From: Lachnospiraceae bacterium UBA4317
Lineage (GTDB): Bacteria; Bacillota_A; Clostridia; Lachnospirales; Lachnospiraceae
DNA: 11,473 bases
Direction of reading: 5' to 3'
Assembly (NCBI GenBank): GCA_002394525.1
Contig: DGUF01000183.1
Coordinates: 1 to 11,473, forward strand
This document shows positions 1 to 7,406 of this stretch, piece after piece. The notes beneath the pieces are model-generated. The model saw only the letters and a list, made by a program, of their open reading frames with translations, ran no database searches and was not told the DNA's origin. Both the position numbers and the translations under genes were made by a program. Position 1 is the stretch's first letter, and every line of letters starts with the position of its first letter.

Positions 1-48
1 TTTGGCCCACATTGAGGACCGTCCCTTCTGTCACGCCCCTTTGGCACG
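1..48. repeat. Partial REP-like intergenic repeat at left edge
   Basis: On the - strand this stretch contains the core AGAAGGGACGGTCCTC next to a GTGAC element. This is the same GGGAC-centred style as the repeats at 1995-2136 and 11381-11473. A short direct repeat, TTTGGC(C)CAC / TTTGGCACG, brackets it. It stops about 20 bases before the first gene and is cut by the window edge, so its full extent is unknown. Assignment to a REP family is by resemblance only. Confidence 0.45.
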
Positions 49-68
49 TTTCAAGATAGGTATCAGAC

Positions 69-1475
69 ATGAAATCCAAAAGTATTGACATGACACATGG
101 GTCGCTTGCCGACAAGCTGATCTTTTTCACTCTGCCGCTGATCGCGGCCAATATGCTGCAGCTGCTGTTCAACGCGGCGGATGTCATCGTGGTCGGCCGT
201 TTCGCGGGCAGTCTGTCTCTGGCCGCCGTGGGCAGCACGACGAGCGCGATCTTCCTCTTTATCAATGTCCTGATGGGTCTGTCCGTCGGTGTCAATGTCC
301 TGGTCGCCCGCTATCTTGGCATGTCCGGTATCCTCTCAGGCAGTAAATCCCCTGCGTCAGAAGACGCGGCAAATCCTGCCGCCGGCAAGGCTCTCCGGCT
401 GATCACCCGCACGATCCACACGGCCGTCGCCGTCGGGATCGTCGGCGGGATCGCGGTCGGACTGGTCGGGATCCTGGCGTCCGGTCCCCTTTTGCGGGTC
501 ATGTCGGTCCCGGACGATGTCTATCCGCTGGCCAGGCTCTATATGCGGATCTATTTCGCGGGCACGCCCTTCAACATGCTCTACAATTACGGGGCTGCCG
601 CGCTCCGGGCCCAGGGTGACACCCAGCGTCCGCTCTGGTATCTGACCTTCAGCGGCATCCTGAATGTGATCCTCAACCTGTTTTTTGTCATCGTGCTCCA
701 TATGAACGTCGCGGGCGTCGCCCTGGCCACCATCTCCAGCCAGGCGGTCAGCGCCTTCCTGGTCCTGCTCTATCTGAGCCGCATTGAGGGGCCGCTCCGC
801 TTCTCGCCCAAAAACCTCTGCATCGATGTCCCTATCCTGAGCGATATGGCCCGGATCGGGGTGCCCGCCGGCCTGCAGATGTGCCTCTTCAGCGTCGCCA
901 ATATGACGGTCCAGGGGGCCATCAATTCCTACGGAGGCATTGTCATGGCGGGCTCCAGCGCCTCGACCAGCATCGAGGGTTTCATGTACTCCGCCATGAG
1001 CGCCCTTCACCAGGCCAGCCAGACCTTTACCAGCCAGAACGTGGGCGCGGGCCGCTATGACCGCGTGGACCGGGTCGTCCGGATCTGCCTGATCTACGTC
1101 CTCGCCGTGGCGGGCACCATCGCCGCCATCATGTTCATCTTCCGCTACCCCCTGCTCCGGATCTACAACACGGACCCGGCTGTCGTGGAGGCCGGCGTCA
1201 CCCGCCTGGTCGTCATGGTTGTCCCCTATTTTCTCTACGGCATGGCTGATGTCTTTGTCGGCGCCATCCGCGGGACCGGCCACGCCCTGGCCCCGGTCAT
1301 CTCGACCCTGGTCTGCACCTGCCTGCTCCGCATCCTCTGGACGCTCTGGCTGGACACCAGCCGCTTCGGCGTGGAGTGGGTCTACTACTCCTTCCCCGTC
1401 ACCTGGATCCTACTCCTGATCGTGGTCGCCATCATCTGGCACCGCATACGGAGCATGGCCGGCCAGGTAAACTGA
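69..1475 (+). CDS. MATE family efflux transporter (first of two)
   Basis: A 468-residue multidrug and toxic compound extrusion type membrane protein, expected to export small molecules through the cytoplasmic membrane using a Na+ or H+ gradient. The N-terminus (DMTHGSLADKLIFFTLPL, then NAADVIVVGRFAG and AAVGSTT) is typical of the MatE domain. The second half repeats the pattern (IGVPAGLQM, then FTSQNVGAGRYDR), consistent with two six-helix bundles. Length is normal for the family. The loop at about residues 86-106 carries an extra Gly/Ser/Ala/Glu-rich stretch (GSKSPASEDAANPAAG) where relatives have only a few residues. The start at 69 has a weak AGG 8 bases upstream; M8 is an alternative start. 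It converges on the thioesterase gene across a strong hairpin. The substrate cannot be read from sequence. Confidence 0.93.
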   Translation: MKSKSIDMTHGSLADKLIFFTLPLIAANMLQLLFNAADVIVVGRFAGSLSLAAVGSTTSAIFLFINVLMGLSVGVNVLVARYLGMSGILSGSKSPASEDAANPAAGKALRLITRTIHTAVAVGIVGGIAVGLVGILASGPLLRVMSVPDDVYPLARLYMRIYFAGTPFNMLYNYGAAALRAQGDTQRPLWYLTFSGILNVILNLFFVIVLHMNVAGVALATISSQAVSAFLVLLYLSRIEGPLRFSPKNLCIDVPILSDMARIGVPAGLQMCLFSVANMTVQGAINSYGGIVMAGSSASTSIEGFMYSAMSALHQASQTFTSQNVGAGRYDRVDRVVRICLIYVLAVAGTIAAIMFIFRYPLLRIYNTDPAVVEAGVTRLVVMVVPYFLYGMADVFVGAIRGTGHALAPVISTLVCTCLLRILWTLWLDTSRFGVEWVYYSFPVTWILLLIVVAIIWHRIRSMAGQVN

Positions 1476-1485
1476 TTACAATAAT

Positions 1486-1522
1486 ACCCGTGAGTATAAT
1501 ACTCACGGGTTATTTATTTTTA
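1486..1522 (+). terminator. Intrinsic terminator between convergent genes
   Basis: A perfect 12-bp inverted repeat (ACCCGTGAGTAT / ATACTCACGGGT, one unpaired centre base) at 1486-1510 is followed by TATTTATTTTTA. It starts 10 bases after the MATE stop codon, so it should terminate that gene. The - strand side is also A/T-rich (ATTATTGTAA), so it may weakly terminate the opposing thioesterase gene as well. Confidence 0.9.
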
Positions 1523-1557
1523 ACACGCCTGAAATAATCAACTGCCCTGCTGACACC

Positions 1558-1968
1558 TCACCCCTTGGCCGGAGTTCCCGTCATGATCATCTTGGCGGCC
1601 AGCTTGTCGCTTCCCTCATTGTAGGCATCCACCTCGACGACGATCAGCTGGCGGCCCTGCTTGATCACTCGTGCCTTCGCTATAGCCTTGTCTGTCGTGA
1701 TGCCGCGCAGGAAATTGATCTTGTACTCCACACCGATCAGTGACTGGCCCTCGGGCAGCACGGTCAGAGCGGCATATCCGCCGACCGCTTCACAGAGGGC
1801 GCCCGTCACACCGCCGTGCATCATACCTGTCTGCTGCAAAAGATCATGTCTTTTGCGGCAGGAGACGACCGCATATCCCTCGCCGGCGTCCTCTGCCTCA
1901 AAGCCCATAAACTTCGCAAAGGGCTGCGCCTCAATTCCATCCTTGATTTTCTGTAAATAGTTTTTCAT
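1558..1968 (-). CDS. PaaI-family hotdog-fold thioesterase
   Basis: A 136-residue single hotdog domain of the PaaI/YdiI-like group, which hydrolyses acyl- or aryl-CoA thioesters in the cytoplasm. The diagnostic segment is MMHGGVTGALCEAVGGYAAL around residues 49-68: HGG marks the start of the hot-dog helix, and the following Glu lies where the catalytic acid sits in this family. VEYKINFLRG and GRQLIVVEVDAYN match the later strands. Length is normal. Two consecutive ATG codons are available. The AGGAG is only 3 bases from the first (1971) and 6 from the second, so the second is chosen. It lies on the same strand as the acyl cluster but 173 bases beyond its last gene, across a REP-like array, so it may be co-transcribed or independent. 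Specificity is unknown. Confidence 0.88.
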   Translation of the reverse strand: MKNYLQKIKDGIEAQPFAKFMGFEAEDAGEGYAVVSCRKRHDLLQQTGMMHGGVTGALCEAVGGYAALTVLPEGQSLIGVEYKINFLRGITTDKAIAKARVIKQGRQLIVVEVDAYNEGSDKLAAKMIMTGTPAKG

Positions 1969-1994
1969 CATTTTCTCCTATTTCTTCTTGCGGT

Positions 1995-2136
1995 GTCAGC
2001 GGGGACGGTTCTTTCTGACGACCGATATCTGAGTCAACAGGGACGTATCAATTTGACTCATCAGAGTCAGCAGGGACGTATCAATTTGACTCATCACTTC
2101 TTAGAATGAGTCAGATTGTTACGTCCCCTTTGACTC
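1995..2136. repeat. Array of four REP-like hairpin repeat units
   Basis: Four short units lie between the thioesterase and the ligase genes. The first (1995-2019) is bounded by GTCAG/CTGAC and contains GGGGACGGTTC. The next two, at 2031-2059 and 2064-2092, are 29-bp direct copies differing at one position, each bounded by the inverted ends GAGTCA/TGACTC around an AGGGACGTATCAATT core. The fourth (2108-2136) is also 29 bp with the same ends but has its core inverted and diverged (ATTGTTACGTCCCC). The copies are spaced 33 bases apart, then inverted, an arrangement typical of REP/BIME-like mobile intergenic repeats. Their position after the ligase stop codon suggests a role in mRNA 3'-end structure. 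No transposase is nearby. Confidence 0.85.
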
Positions 2137-2141
2137 GTCCA

Positions 2142-3962
2142 TTATGTCAGCTCCGCATAGCGGATCTTCCCAGAGCTGCTGCGGGGGATTTCCTGAACCG
2201 GAAAGACCTTCACTCTCCGCTCCGGGATGCCGGTCATCTCCTGAATACGATCGAGGATGCGGTCTGTCCATTCCGCCGCTTCTTCTGACTCCTCCAACTT
2301 GACAGTTCCGGCCGCTGCCTTGCTTTCCCCGCCTAATTCTACAGCGGCCGCGTCCGGTATCGCCCCCGCTGCAACGCCCGGTATCGTCCCCGGCACCTCC
2401 ATCTGCCGTCCGGGAAGCACAATATAGACATGCAGGTCATCGTCCTTTCCGGCACAGGCCAAGTCCAGGTCCGGGAAGGCTGCGCGGAGGATCCTCTCCA
2501 CTTGATCCAGGCCGATCCGCTTGCCCGCCATCTTGATAAAGCGGCTGCGGCGGCCGACGATGTAAAAGTATCCATCCTGATCGCGGCGGGCCATGTCGCC
2601 GGTGTGGAGCACGCCGTGGAATTCATCGCCCCTTGCGAGGTCCGCGGCGCACAGGGCATAGCCCAGGGCGACATTGGGACCGGTGTAGACCAGTTCTCCG
2701 ACGGGGCTCAGGATGTTTTCCGCGTCTTCCCGCGAAGCCGCTGCCGCATCCTTTCCCTCCGAAGAATCCGCATCTGCCGCATTTTTCCCGGAAGGGTTCG
2801 CAGCCGGAGCCGGAGCCCGGCCGGTCTCTTCACAGGATCCGGCCTCCGGAATGACCATGCCGTTCTCATCGATCAGGTCGATCCGGCCTCCCGGGATGGC
2901 GATTCCCATGCTGCCGCATTTTTCAATGGCCATCCGGGGCGGAAGCCAGCCCATGCGGGGCGAGGCCTCGGTCTGGCCGTACATGACATAGAAGCGGATC
3001 CCTTGTTCCGCGCACCAGCGGGCGTATTCCATGTGGCGTTTTTCCGGGAGCCTGCCGCCGGCCTGGGTGATATAGCGCAGGGCGGGCAGGTCCATCTGCA
3101 TCAGCCCCAGGCGCCTGTACATCTCGAAGGTATAGGGCACGCCGCAGAGGGAGGTGACTTTCTCCTGCCGCACCCTGTCCCAGAAGCCCTTTTCCATCAG
3201 GGTATATCCGGTGAGGATAATGGGGGCCCCTGCCATCACATGGGTGTGGATGATGGACATTCCGTAGGAATACTGCATGGGCAGGACCGTGATCGGCCGC
3301 TCTGTCTTCGTGATCTGCAGGTATTCAATGATCGACTCCGCGTTGGCATCCAGGTTGTCTCCGCTGATCCTGACCAGCTTGCTGCTGCCGGTGCTGCCCG
3401 AGGTCGTCAGCAGGAGCCGGAGCTCCGGCGCCACAGCCGGATCCTTCCCCTCCGCAGCAGTTCTGTACAGGACATAATCGCGGATCTTCATGACAGGTTC
3501 CCGCTGCGGCGCACCTGCGCTCTCCCCTCCTGCAGATCTGCTGCCGCCTGCGGCTTTCTCTGCGGCATGCATGTTCACTTCGTCAGGATCAAACACTTCC
3601 TCCACGGACGATGCTCCGCTTTTTGTGATGACGTCCATGGTCTGCGGCGGCAGGTCCTCCGGCACCAGACAGAAGGCCGGATGATAGGCGGCCATCAGCT
3701 CCTGCAGCAGCTGCGGAGCCAGGCCGGCATCCAAAAGGAGAGGGACTCCGCCGGACGAAAGCAGGCCCAGATAACCCAGAAGAGACCCCGGGGTATTGCG
3801 GCACAGGACAAAGGCCAGACGGTGTCCGACGACACCGCCGATCCTCTCTGACAGATCCTTCAGTTCCCCGTACAGGATCTGGTCTCCCTCATCGGTCACC
3901 GCCAGGGTTTCCCGGGGATAATCAAAGGCATAGGTGAATATCTTCATTTGTCTGTCATTCAT
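2142..3962 (-). CDS. AMP-forming acyl-CoA/acyl-ACP ligase
   Basis: A 606-residue member of the ANL adenylate-forming superfamily. It should activate a carboxylic acid with ATP to an acyl-adenylate and pass it to CoA or a carrier-protein phosphopantetheine. Visible core motifs: A3 TTSGSTGSSK (about residues 186-195), A5 YGQTEAS (328-334), A7 HTGD (453-456), A8 with GRRSRFIKMAGKRIG (470-484), and the A10 lysine in PRSSSGKIR (Lys599). All catalytic motifs are intact. It is longer than usual because of Ala/Gly/Glu-rich insertions at about 132-156, 374-416 and 521-563. The open frame extends 9 codons upstream, but GGAGG lies 5 bases before the ATG at 3962, which is chosen. It is the last gene of the acyl cluster, 84 bases after the LuxC homologue. 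The ACP in the same cluster makes acyl-ACP a plausible product; the acid is unknown. Confidence 0.92.
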   Translation of the reverse strand: MNDRQMKIFTYAFDYPRETLAVTDEGDQILYGELKDLSERIGGVVGHRLAFVLCRNTPGSLLGYLGLLSSGGVPLLLDAGLAPQLLQELMAAYHPAFCLVPEDLPPQTMDVITKSGASSVEEVFDPDEVNMHAAEKAAGGSRSAGGESAGAPQREPVMKIRDYVLYRTAAEGKDPAVAPELRLLLTTSGSTGSSKLVRISGDNLDANAESIIEYLQITKTERPITVLPMQYSYGMSIIHTHVMAGAPIILTGYTLMEKGFWDRVRQEKVTSLCGVPYTFEMYRRLGLMQMDLPALRYITQAGGRLPEKRHMEYARWCAEQGIRFYVMYGQTEASPRMGWLPPRMAIEKCGSMGIAIPGGRIDLIDENGMVIPEAGSCEETGRAPAPAANPSGKNAADADSSEGKDAAAASREDAENILSPVGELVYTGPNVALGYALCAADLARGDEFHGVLHTGDMARRDQDGYFYIVGRRSRFIKMAGKRIGLDQVERILRAAFPDLDLACAGKDDDLHVYIVLPGRQMEVPGTIPGVAAGAIPDAAAVELGGESKAAAGTVKLEESEEAAEWTDRILDRIQEMTGIPERRVKVFPVQEIPRSSSGKIRYAELT

Positions 3963-4046
3963 TTCTGCCTCCATTCTTCTATCAGGCACCCACCTGTGAA
4001 GCGATCCGGCTGCATCTGCGGAAGAAGGCCCGCGATATTCATAAGG

Positions 4047-5402
4047 CTATAAAGCCGTGATCCTGCGCGAAAGTGCCTCGATCAGGTCTGTCCCGTCCCA
4101 TATTGTATCCATTTGCAGTGCCTGTCCGGGGCTTACGAAGCGCAGGACACCGGCACTGTGTTTTTGTGCAGCAGGCCTTGCCAGATCCTCCGGCTCAATC
4201 CCGACACAGACTACGGTCTGGATCCGGTCGGAAAAGCTGCGGAAGATTTCCTCTGCCGCATCCGTTTCCGTCTCATAAAAAAGGCCGAAGCCGCCCTTAT
4301 ATGCGGCCAGATCCCGCGGCAGCGCGGAGAGGCGCAGGACATAGAGCGCATTTCCATGGTATCGGCGAATGGATGTGATCTGTGTCTCTTCCGTTCCGGT
4401 CATGGCGGCCAGGGCAGCCTTTTCCAGCTTGCGGGCGGCGCGGAAGCCGTCCATCTCATAGTCCGCCTCCGCCTCCTGCGCCAGATATTCCCACCATTTT
4501 TCCCGGATATTGTCCGTGGATCCACGATCCGCATCATCCCTTCCCCCGGATCCGGCCCTGTATTCGTCTGATCCGGCCCTGCTTTTGTCCGATCCGGCTT
4601 TGTATTTGTATTTGTCCAATCCGTCCCTGTTCCCGTCCTTCAGCCAGATCACGGTCTGGGGGCTGGAGCAGCCGTTCTGGTCCATCACGTAGGTGTCGTT
4701 GTAAAAGCGGTGGATCAGATTCCGCAGGTCTTCGTCACTCATTTTCTCCAGCGCCGCCTCGCTGATCACAGCCAGGGAGACCCGGTCCGGAAAGGCGAGC
4801 TCGACGGCGTGGGCGGGCATGGGAATGCGGCGCATCTGCCGGATGGTCTCGTCGCCGCCCCAGAGGACGCGGCCGTCGCAGCGGCCGAGGATGCTTTCCG
4901 TCACGGCATCGCTCCTGTCATAGGTGATAAAGCTGCTGCGCGCCCGGATGCCGGCATATTCCGGCTGATCCAGCAGGGCCCCGATCGTATCGAGCACATA
5001 GCGCACAGTATCGCGGCGCAGGGTCCGCCCGGAGATCCGGACGATCCCCGCGTTGCCGGCCAGCATGCCGATGATCCAGGTATAGGCAAACATCATGGGA
5101 ACATTGGAGGGTGCCAGATGAAAGAGAAGGCCCCGGCCCAGCCTGCGGGAACCGGATGATTTTTCCCCGCAGTGTCTTGTCCGCAAAACCTCCAGACGGG
5201 CGCGGCGGCACCAGAAGGCCAGAGTCATGGCCTCGGGATCCGTCCGCACAAGCGCATTCTGCCGGAGTGCCTTTGAAAAAGCATCCAGAAAGCCGACCGT
5301 CTCCGGCGCAAAGGGCTCCCATGCCTGTTTCGTCGGACTGTCCGTGCCGGCCAGCAGCTGCGCTTCGACCGGGATCATTCTCTGTGCCTGCATCGCACCC
5401 AT
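4047..5402 (-). CDS. LuxC-type acyl-CoA/acyl-enzyme reductase
   Basis: A 451-residue member of the LuxC acyl-CoA reductase family, aldehyde-dehydrogenase-like enzymes that accept an activated acyl group on a cysteine and reduce it with NADPH to an aldehyde. Family signatures in order: LLFHLAPSNVPMMFAYTW (about residues 92-109), GMLAGNAGIVRIS (112-124), VLWGGDETIRQMR (179-191), ELAFPDRVSLAVIS (201-214), and YNDTYVMDQNGCSSPQTVIW (234-253), with Cys245 the likely nucleophile. A hydrophilic low-complexity insertion, residues about 256-300, directly follows the catalytic segment and is partly encoded by a 21-bp tandem repeat. AGAGG lies 8 bases before the ATG. It sits 123 bases downstream of the LuxE homologue, its expected partner. 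No luciferase genes are present, so bioluminescence is not indicated. The family is certain; the substrate is not. Confidence 0.92.
   Translation of the reverse strand: MGAMQAQRMIPVEAQLLAGTDSPTKQAWEPFAPETVGFLDAFSKALRQNALVRTDPEAMTLAFWCRRARLEVLRTRHCGEKSSGSRRLGRGLLFHLAPSNVPMMFAYTWIIGMLAGNAGIVRISGRTLRRDTVRYVLDTIGALLDQPEYAGIRARSSFITYDRSDAVTESILGRCDGRVLWGGDETIRQMRRIPMPAHAVELAFPDRVSLAVISEAALEKMSDEDLRNLIHRFYNDTYVMDQNGCSSPQTVIWLKDGNRDGLDKYKYKAGSDKSRAGSDEYRAGSGGRDDADRGSTDNIREKWWEYLAQEAEADYEMDGFRAARKLEKAALAAMTGTEETQITSIRRYHGNALYVLRLSALPRDLAAYKGGFGLFYETETDAAEEIFRSFSDRIQTVVCVGIEPEDLARPAAQKHSAGVLRFVSPGQALQMDTIWDGTDLIEALSRRITAL
4549..4638. repeat. 21-bp in-frame tandem repeat inside the LuxC homologue
   Basis: Four tandem units on the + strand begin at 4549, 4570, 4591 and 4618. 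Each starts GATCCGGCCCTG (or a one- to three-base variant) and ends in a T-rich nonamer such as TATTCGTCT or CTTTTGTCC. The third unit is 27 bp because TATTTG is duplicated. All unit lengths are multiples of three, so the reading frame is kept. The - strand encodes residues about 256-285, with heptads such as DKSRAGS and DEYRAGS. Confidence 0.9.
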
Positions 5403-5525
5403 CCTATCTACCTCTTTAAAAGTTTTTGAAAGCTTTCCTTTTAAGGACCTTCGATCCCTTAACTTCTTTCAGATTTATGACATCCTGTGTCCCTGCACAA
5501 AACTTTTCATGTCCTCCGGCCGGGC

Positions 5526-6764
5526 TTATTTCCCCTCAAAGGTATCGCTGCAGCCCCGGATCTCCACCCTGGGCAGGCGGCCCAGGACCTTGAAATATTT
5601 CCCCCTGCGGCCGCAGGGGCAGTCATCCTCGCCCAGCAGGACGCCGCGGTCCTCCGTGAGCAGGCTGTGACCGGGGTAGGACAGGGCAATGGGGGTCAGG
5701 ACCTGGATCACGCCGGGTTCTCCGGAGCCGCAGACGCTGTAGTCCTTTTCCCGCCGGATGATGATATCCGACCAGGCGCTGGTGTGGAGATGGCCGCAGG
5801 CACACTCCATACAGATACAGCCGGTCTGCTCCGCCATCCCGTAATAGCTGCGGACCGTCTCGATCCCGGTCACGGCACGGATCCGGGAGGCGAATTCCTC
5901 CGGGGAGACAGCCCGGGCCTGAAGCTTTTTCCAGCCGCCGCCATGAATCAGGACAGAACCGGACAGGTCCAAGGTGACTCCTGCCTCCTCGAGGGCCCGC
6001 ACGAAATACTGCCAGATCATGAAAGTGAAGCCGTAGAGCATGAACTTCGGTTCCTGTCCCCTGTCCAGGGCCTTCTGCCGCTGCGTTCCGATGAACTCCC
6101 GGATCTCCTCCAGGTTCAGCTGCATGTGCTCATCCAGGGCATAGCAGGTCCTGGATGCAAACATGGAAAAGCCCAGGATCCCGGCGCCGCGGGCGGAAAA
6201 GTTCCGGCGGTCGCGCAGGACGGATTTTGTATCCAGCATAATGCAGGGGAGACGGCGGTCTCCCAGCTCCTGCGCAACGATGCGGGCCAGGACCCGCTGC
6301 TGCATGGAGCTGGTCCTGCCGTCCAGAAAGATCCTGGAGGGGCGCTGCCCGCTGGTGCCGGAGGATGTGATCACCTTGAAGACCTCCTCCTGCGGAATAC
6401 TGCGCAGGTCCATCTCCTTGAAGATGGAGACGGGGAGGAAGGGGATGTCCTCTTCCGCGGCGGCTGCCGTCCTCTCTTTTGATGCCGCCTCCGCGTCTGC
6501 GGCGGACATTGACAGGAGGGAATCCTCTGAGTCTGCAGCAGTCACTGACAGATCAGAAGCCTCCGCTGCATCCTTTTGTTCATCAAAAAGGCTGCCCGCA
6601 GGGCAGCCCAGAGCGCTGATGAATCGTCCGTACTCCGGGCATTTCTCGCGATGATATTGCGTTGCCGCAGAGAGCATCTTTGCATACCGGGCCGATTTCT
6701 CCGACCGGGGCAGGCCGTAGGCCGGCTCCTGTATAAAGCTGTCCAGTTCCTTCTGCAGATCCAT
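5526..6764 (-). CDS. LuxE-type acyl-protein synthetase
   Basis: A 412-residue LuxE-family enzyme, which adenylates a free acid with ATP, holds it as a thioester on its own C-terminal cysteine and hands it to LuxC for reduction. Motifs: VITSSGTSGQRPS near residues 131-143 (adenylate-binding loop), KFMLYGFTFMIW, LIHGGGWKK, SYYGMAEQTG (about 306-315), PGHSLLTEDRG, and KYFKVLGR before the terminal EIRGCSDTF, where Cys405 is the probable acyl acceptor. Cysteines at 316, 318, 321, 323 (CICMECACGHLH) and 382/384 (CPCG) look like a structural metal site. Residues about 63-106 are an Ala/Ser/Glu/Asp-rich insertion. The frame opens at 6785, but GGAG overlaps the end of the upstream gene 10 bases before the ATG at 6764; that start leaves a 7-base gap and suggests translational coupling. 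Confidence 0.92.
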   Translation of the reverse strand: MDLQKELDSFIQEPAYGLPRSEKSARYAKMLSAATQYHREKCPEYGRFISALGCPAGSLFDEQKDAAEASDLSVTAADSEDSLLSMSAADAEAASKERTAAAAEEDIPFLPVSIFKEMDLRSIPQEEVFKVITSSGTSGQRPSRIFLDGRTSSMQQRVLARIVAQELGDRRLPCIMLDTKSVLRDRRNFSARGAGILGFSMFASRTCYALDEHMQLNLEEIREFIGTQRQKALDRGQEPKFMLYGFTFMIWQYFVRALEEAGVTLDLSGSVLIHGGGWKKLQARAVSPEEFASRIRAVTGIETVRSYYGMAEQTGCICMECACGHLHTSAWSDIIIRREKDYSVCGSGEPGVIQVLTPIALSYPGHSLLTEDRGVLLGEDDCPCGRRGKYFKVLGRLPRVEIRGCSDTFEGK

Positions 6765-6771
6765 TTTTCTT

Positions 6772-7401
6772 TTACTCCAATACATACTTTTCCCTGTGGC
6801 CGGGGCAGATCAGGATCCCCGCCGGAAGCCGATCCAGGAAAGGTTTTGTGACCCGCTCGTAGGCCTCTGCATCTCCTCCCGGGAAGCGGACAATGGGCTC
6901 CTCCTCCGGGATCAGATAGTCCCCGCAGAAAAAAATATTTTCATCCAGAAAGATGCCCGAGCTGCCGGGGGTATGACCGGGCAGAGGCACAAAGCGGAAG
7001 CTGTGGCCGCGCCAGCGCAGGACTGCGTCCTCCGGTATGATCTCATCCGCCTCCCTGCAGACAAAGGGATCATAGTGTATCCCCGGTTTTCCGCGGAAAA
7101 ACAGATAGACCTCCATCATCCTGGACATGTTGAGACGCGTGTTGCGAATGCCGGCATCGCAGAGGGCTGTCGCCGGGAACCGCGCCCGGGGGTATTTCTG
7201 CCGCAGGGCTTCCAGACCCGCCATATGGTCACAGTGTTCATGCGTCAGCAGGATCAGGTCGGGCTCCAGGCAGTTCTTTTCGAGTATACGAAACAGGCCC
7301 TCGGATTCCCCGGGGTCAATGATGACGCAGCGGCCTTCCTCCGCAAGTATATAGCAGTTGCTCTCTGTCAGAGGGTCAATCGAGGCGGTGATCTGCAGCA
7401 T
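6772..7401 (-). CDS. Metallo-beta-lactamase-fold hydrolase
   Basis: A 209-residue glyoxalase II-like MBL-fold hydrolase. The dinuclear metal ligands are complete: THEHCDH (His54, His56, Asp58, His59), PGHTPGS (His143), FFCGDYL (Asp161) and CPGH (His202). Enzymes of this group hydrolyse thioesters and other esters, usually with Zn or Fe. There is no signal peptide, so it is cytoplasmic. It starts 5 bases after the ACP stop codon and ends 7 bases before the LuxE homologue, so it is tightly embedded in the operon; GGAG lies 11 bases before its ATG. Its position between ACP and LuxE suggests that it cleaves acyl-ACP or another thioester intermediate, a role taken by the unrelated LuxD in luminous bacteria. 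That role is inference. Alternatively it is a generic detoxifying hydrolase for reactive thioesters. Confidence 0.9.
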   Translation of the reverse strand: MLQITASIDPLTESNCYILAEEGRCVIIDPGESEGLFRILEKNCLEPDLILLTHEHCDHMAGLEALRQKYPRARFPATALCDAGIRNTRLNMSRMMEVYLFFRGKPGIHYDPFVCREADEIIPEDAVLRWRGHSFRFVPLPGHTPGSSGIFLDENIFFCGDYLIPEEEPIVRFPGGDAEAYERVTKPFLDRLPAGILICPGHREKYVLE

Positions 7402-7406
7402 GGGGA

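Noticed and set aside
357..1283. 308-codon open frame on the - strand opposite the first MATE gene
   Set aside because: Asp/Gly/His-rich product typical of the reverse complement of a GC-rich membrane-protein gene.
1995..2136. CRISPR array
   Set aside because: The units are palindromic-ended 29-mers with only 4-15 bases between them and one is inverted. There are no spacers and no cas genes.
2430..3851. 473-codon open frame on the + strand opposite the AMP ligase
   Set aside because: No domain, biased composition, and it fully overlaps a gene whose ANL motifs are all intact.
5487..6482. 331-codon open frame on the + strand opposite the LuxE homologue
   Set aside because: Antisense shadow with a Gly/Asp/His-rich product and no family features.
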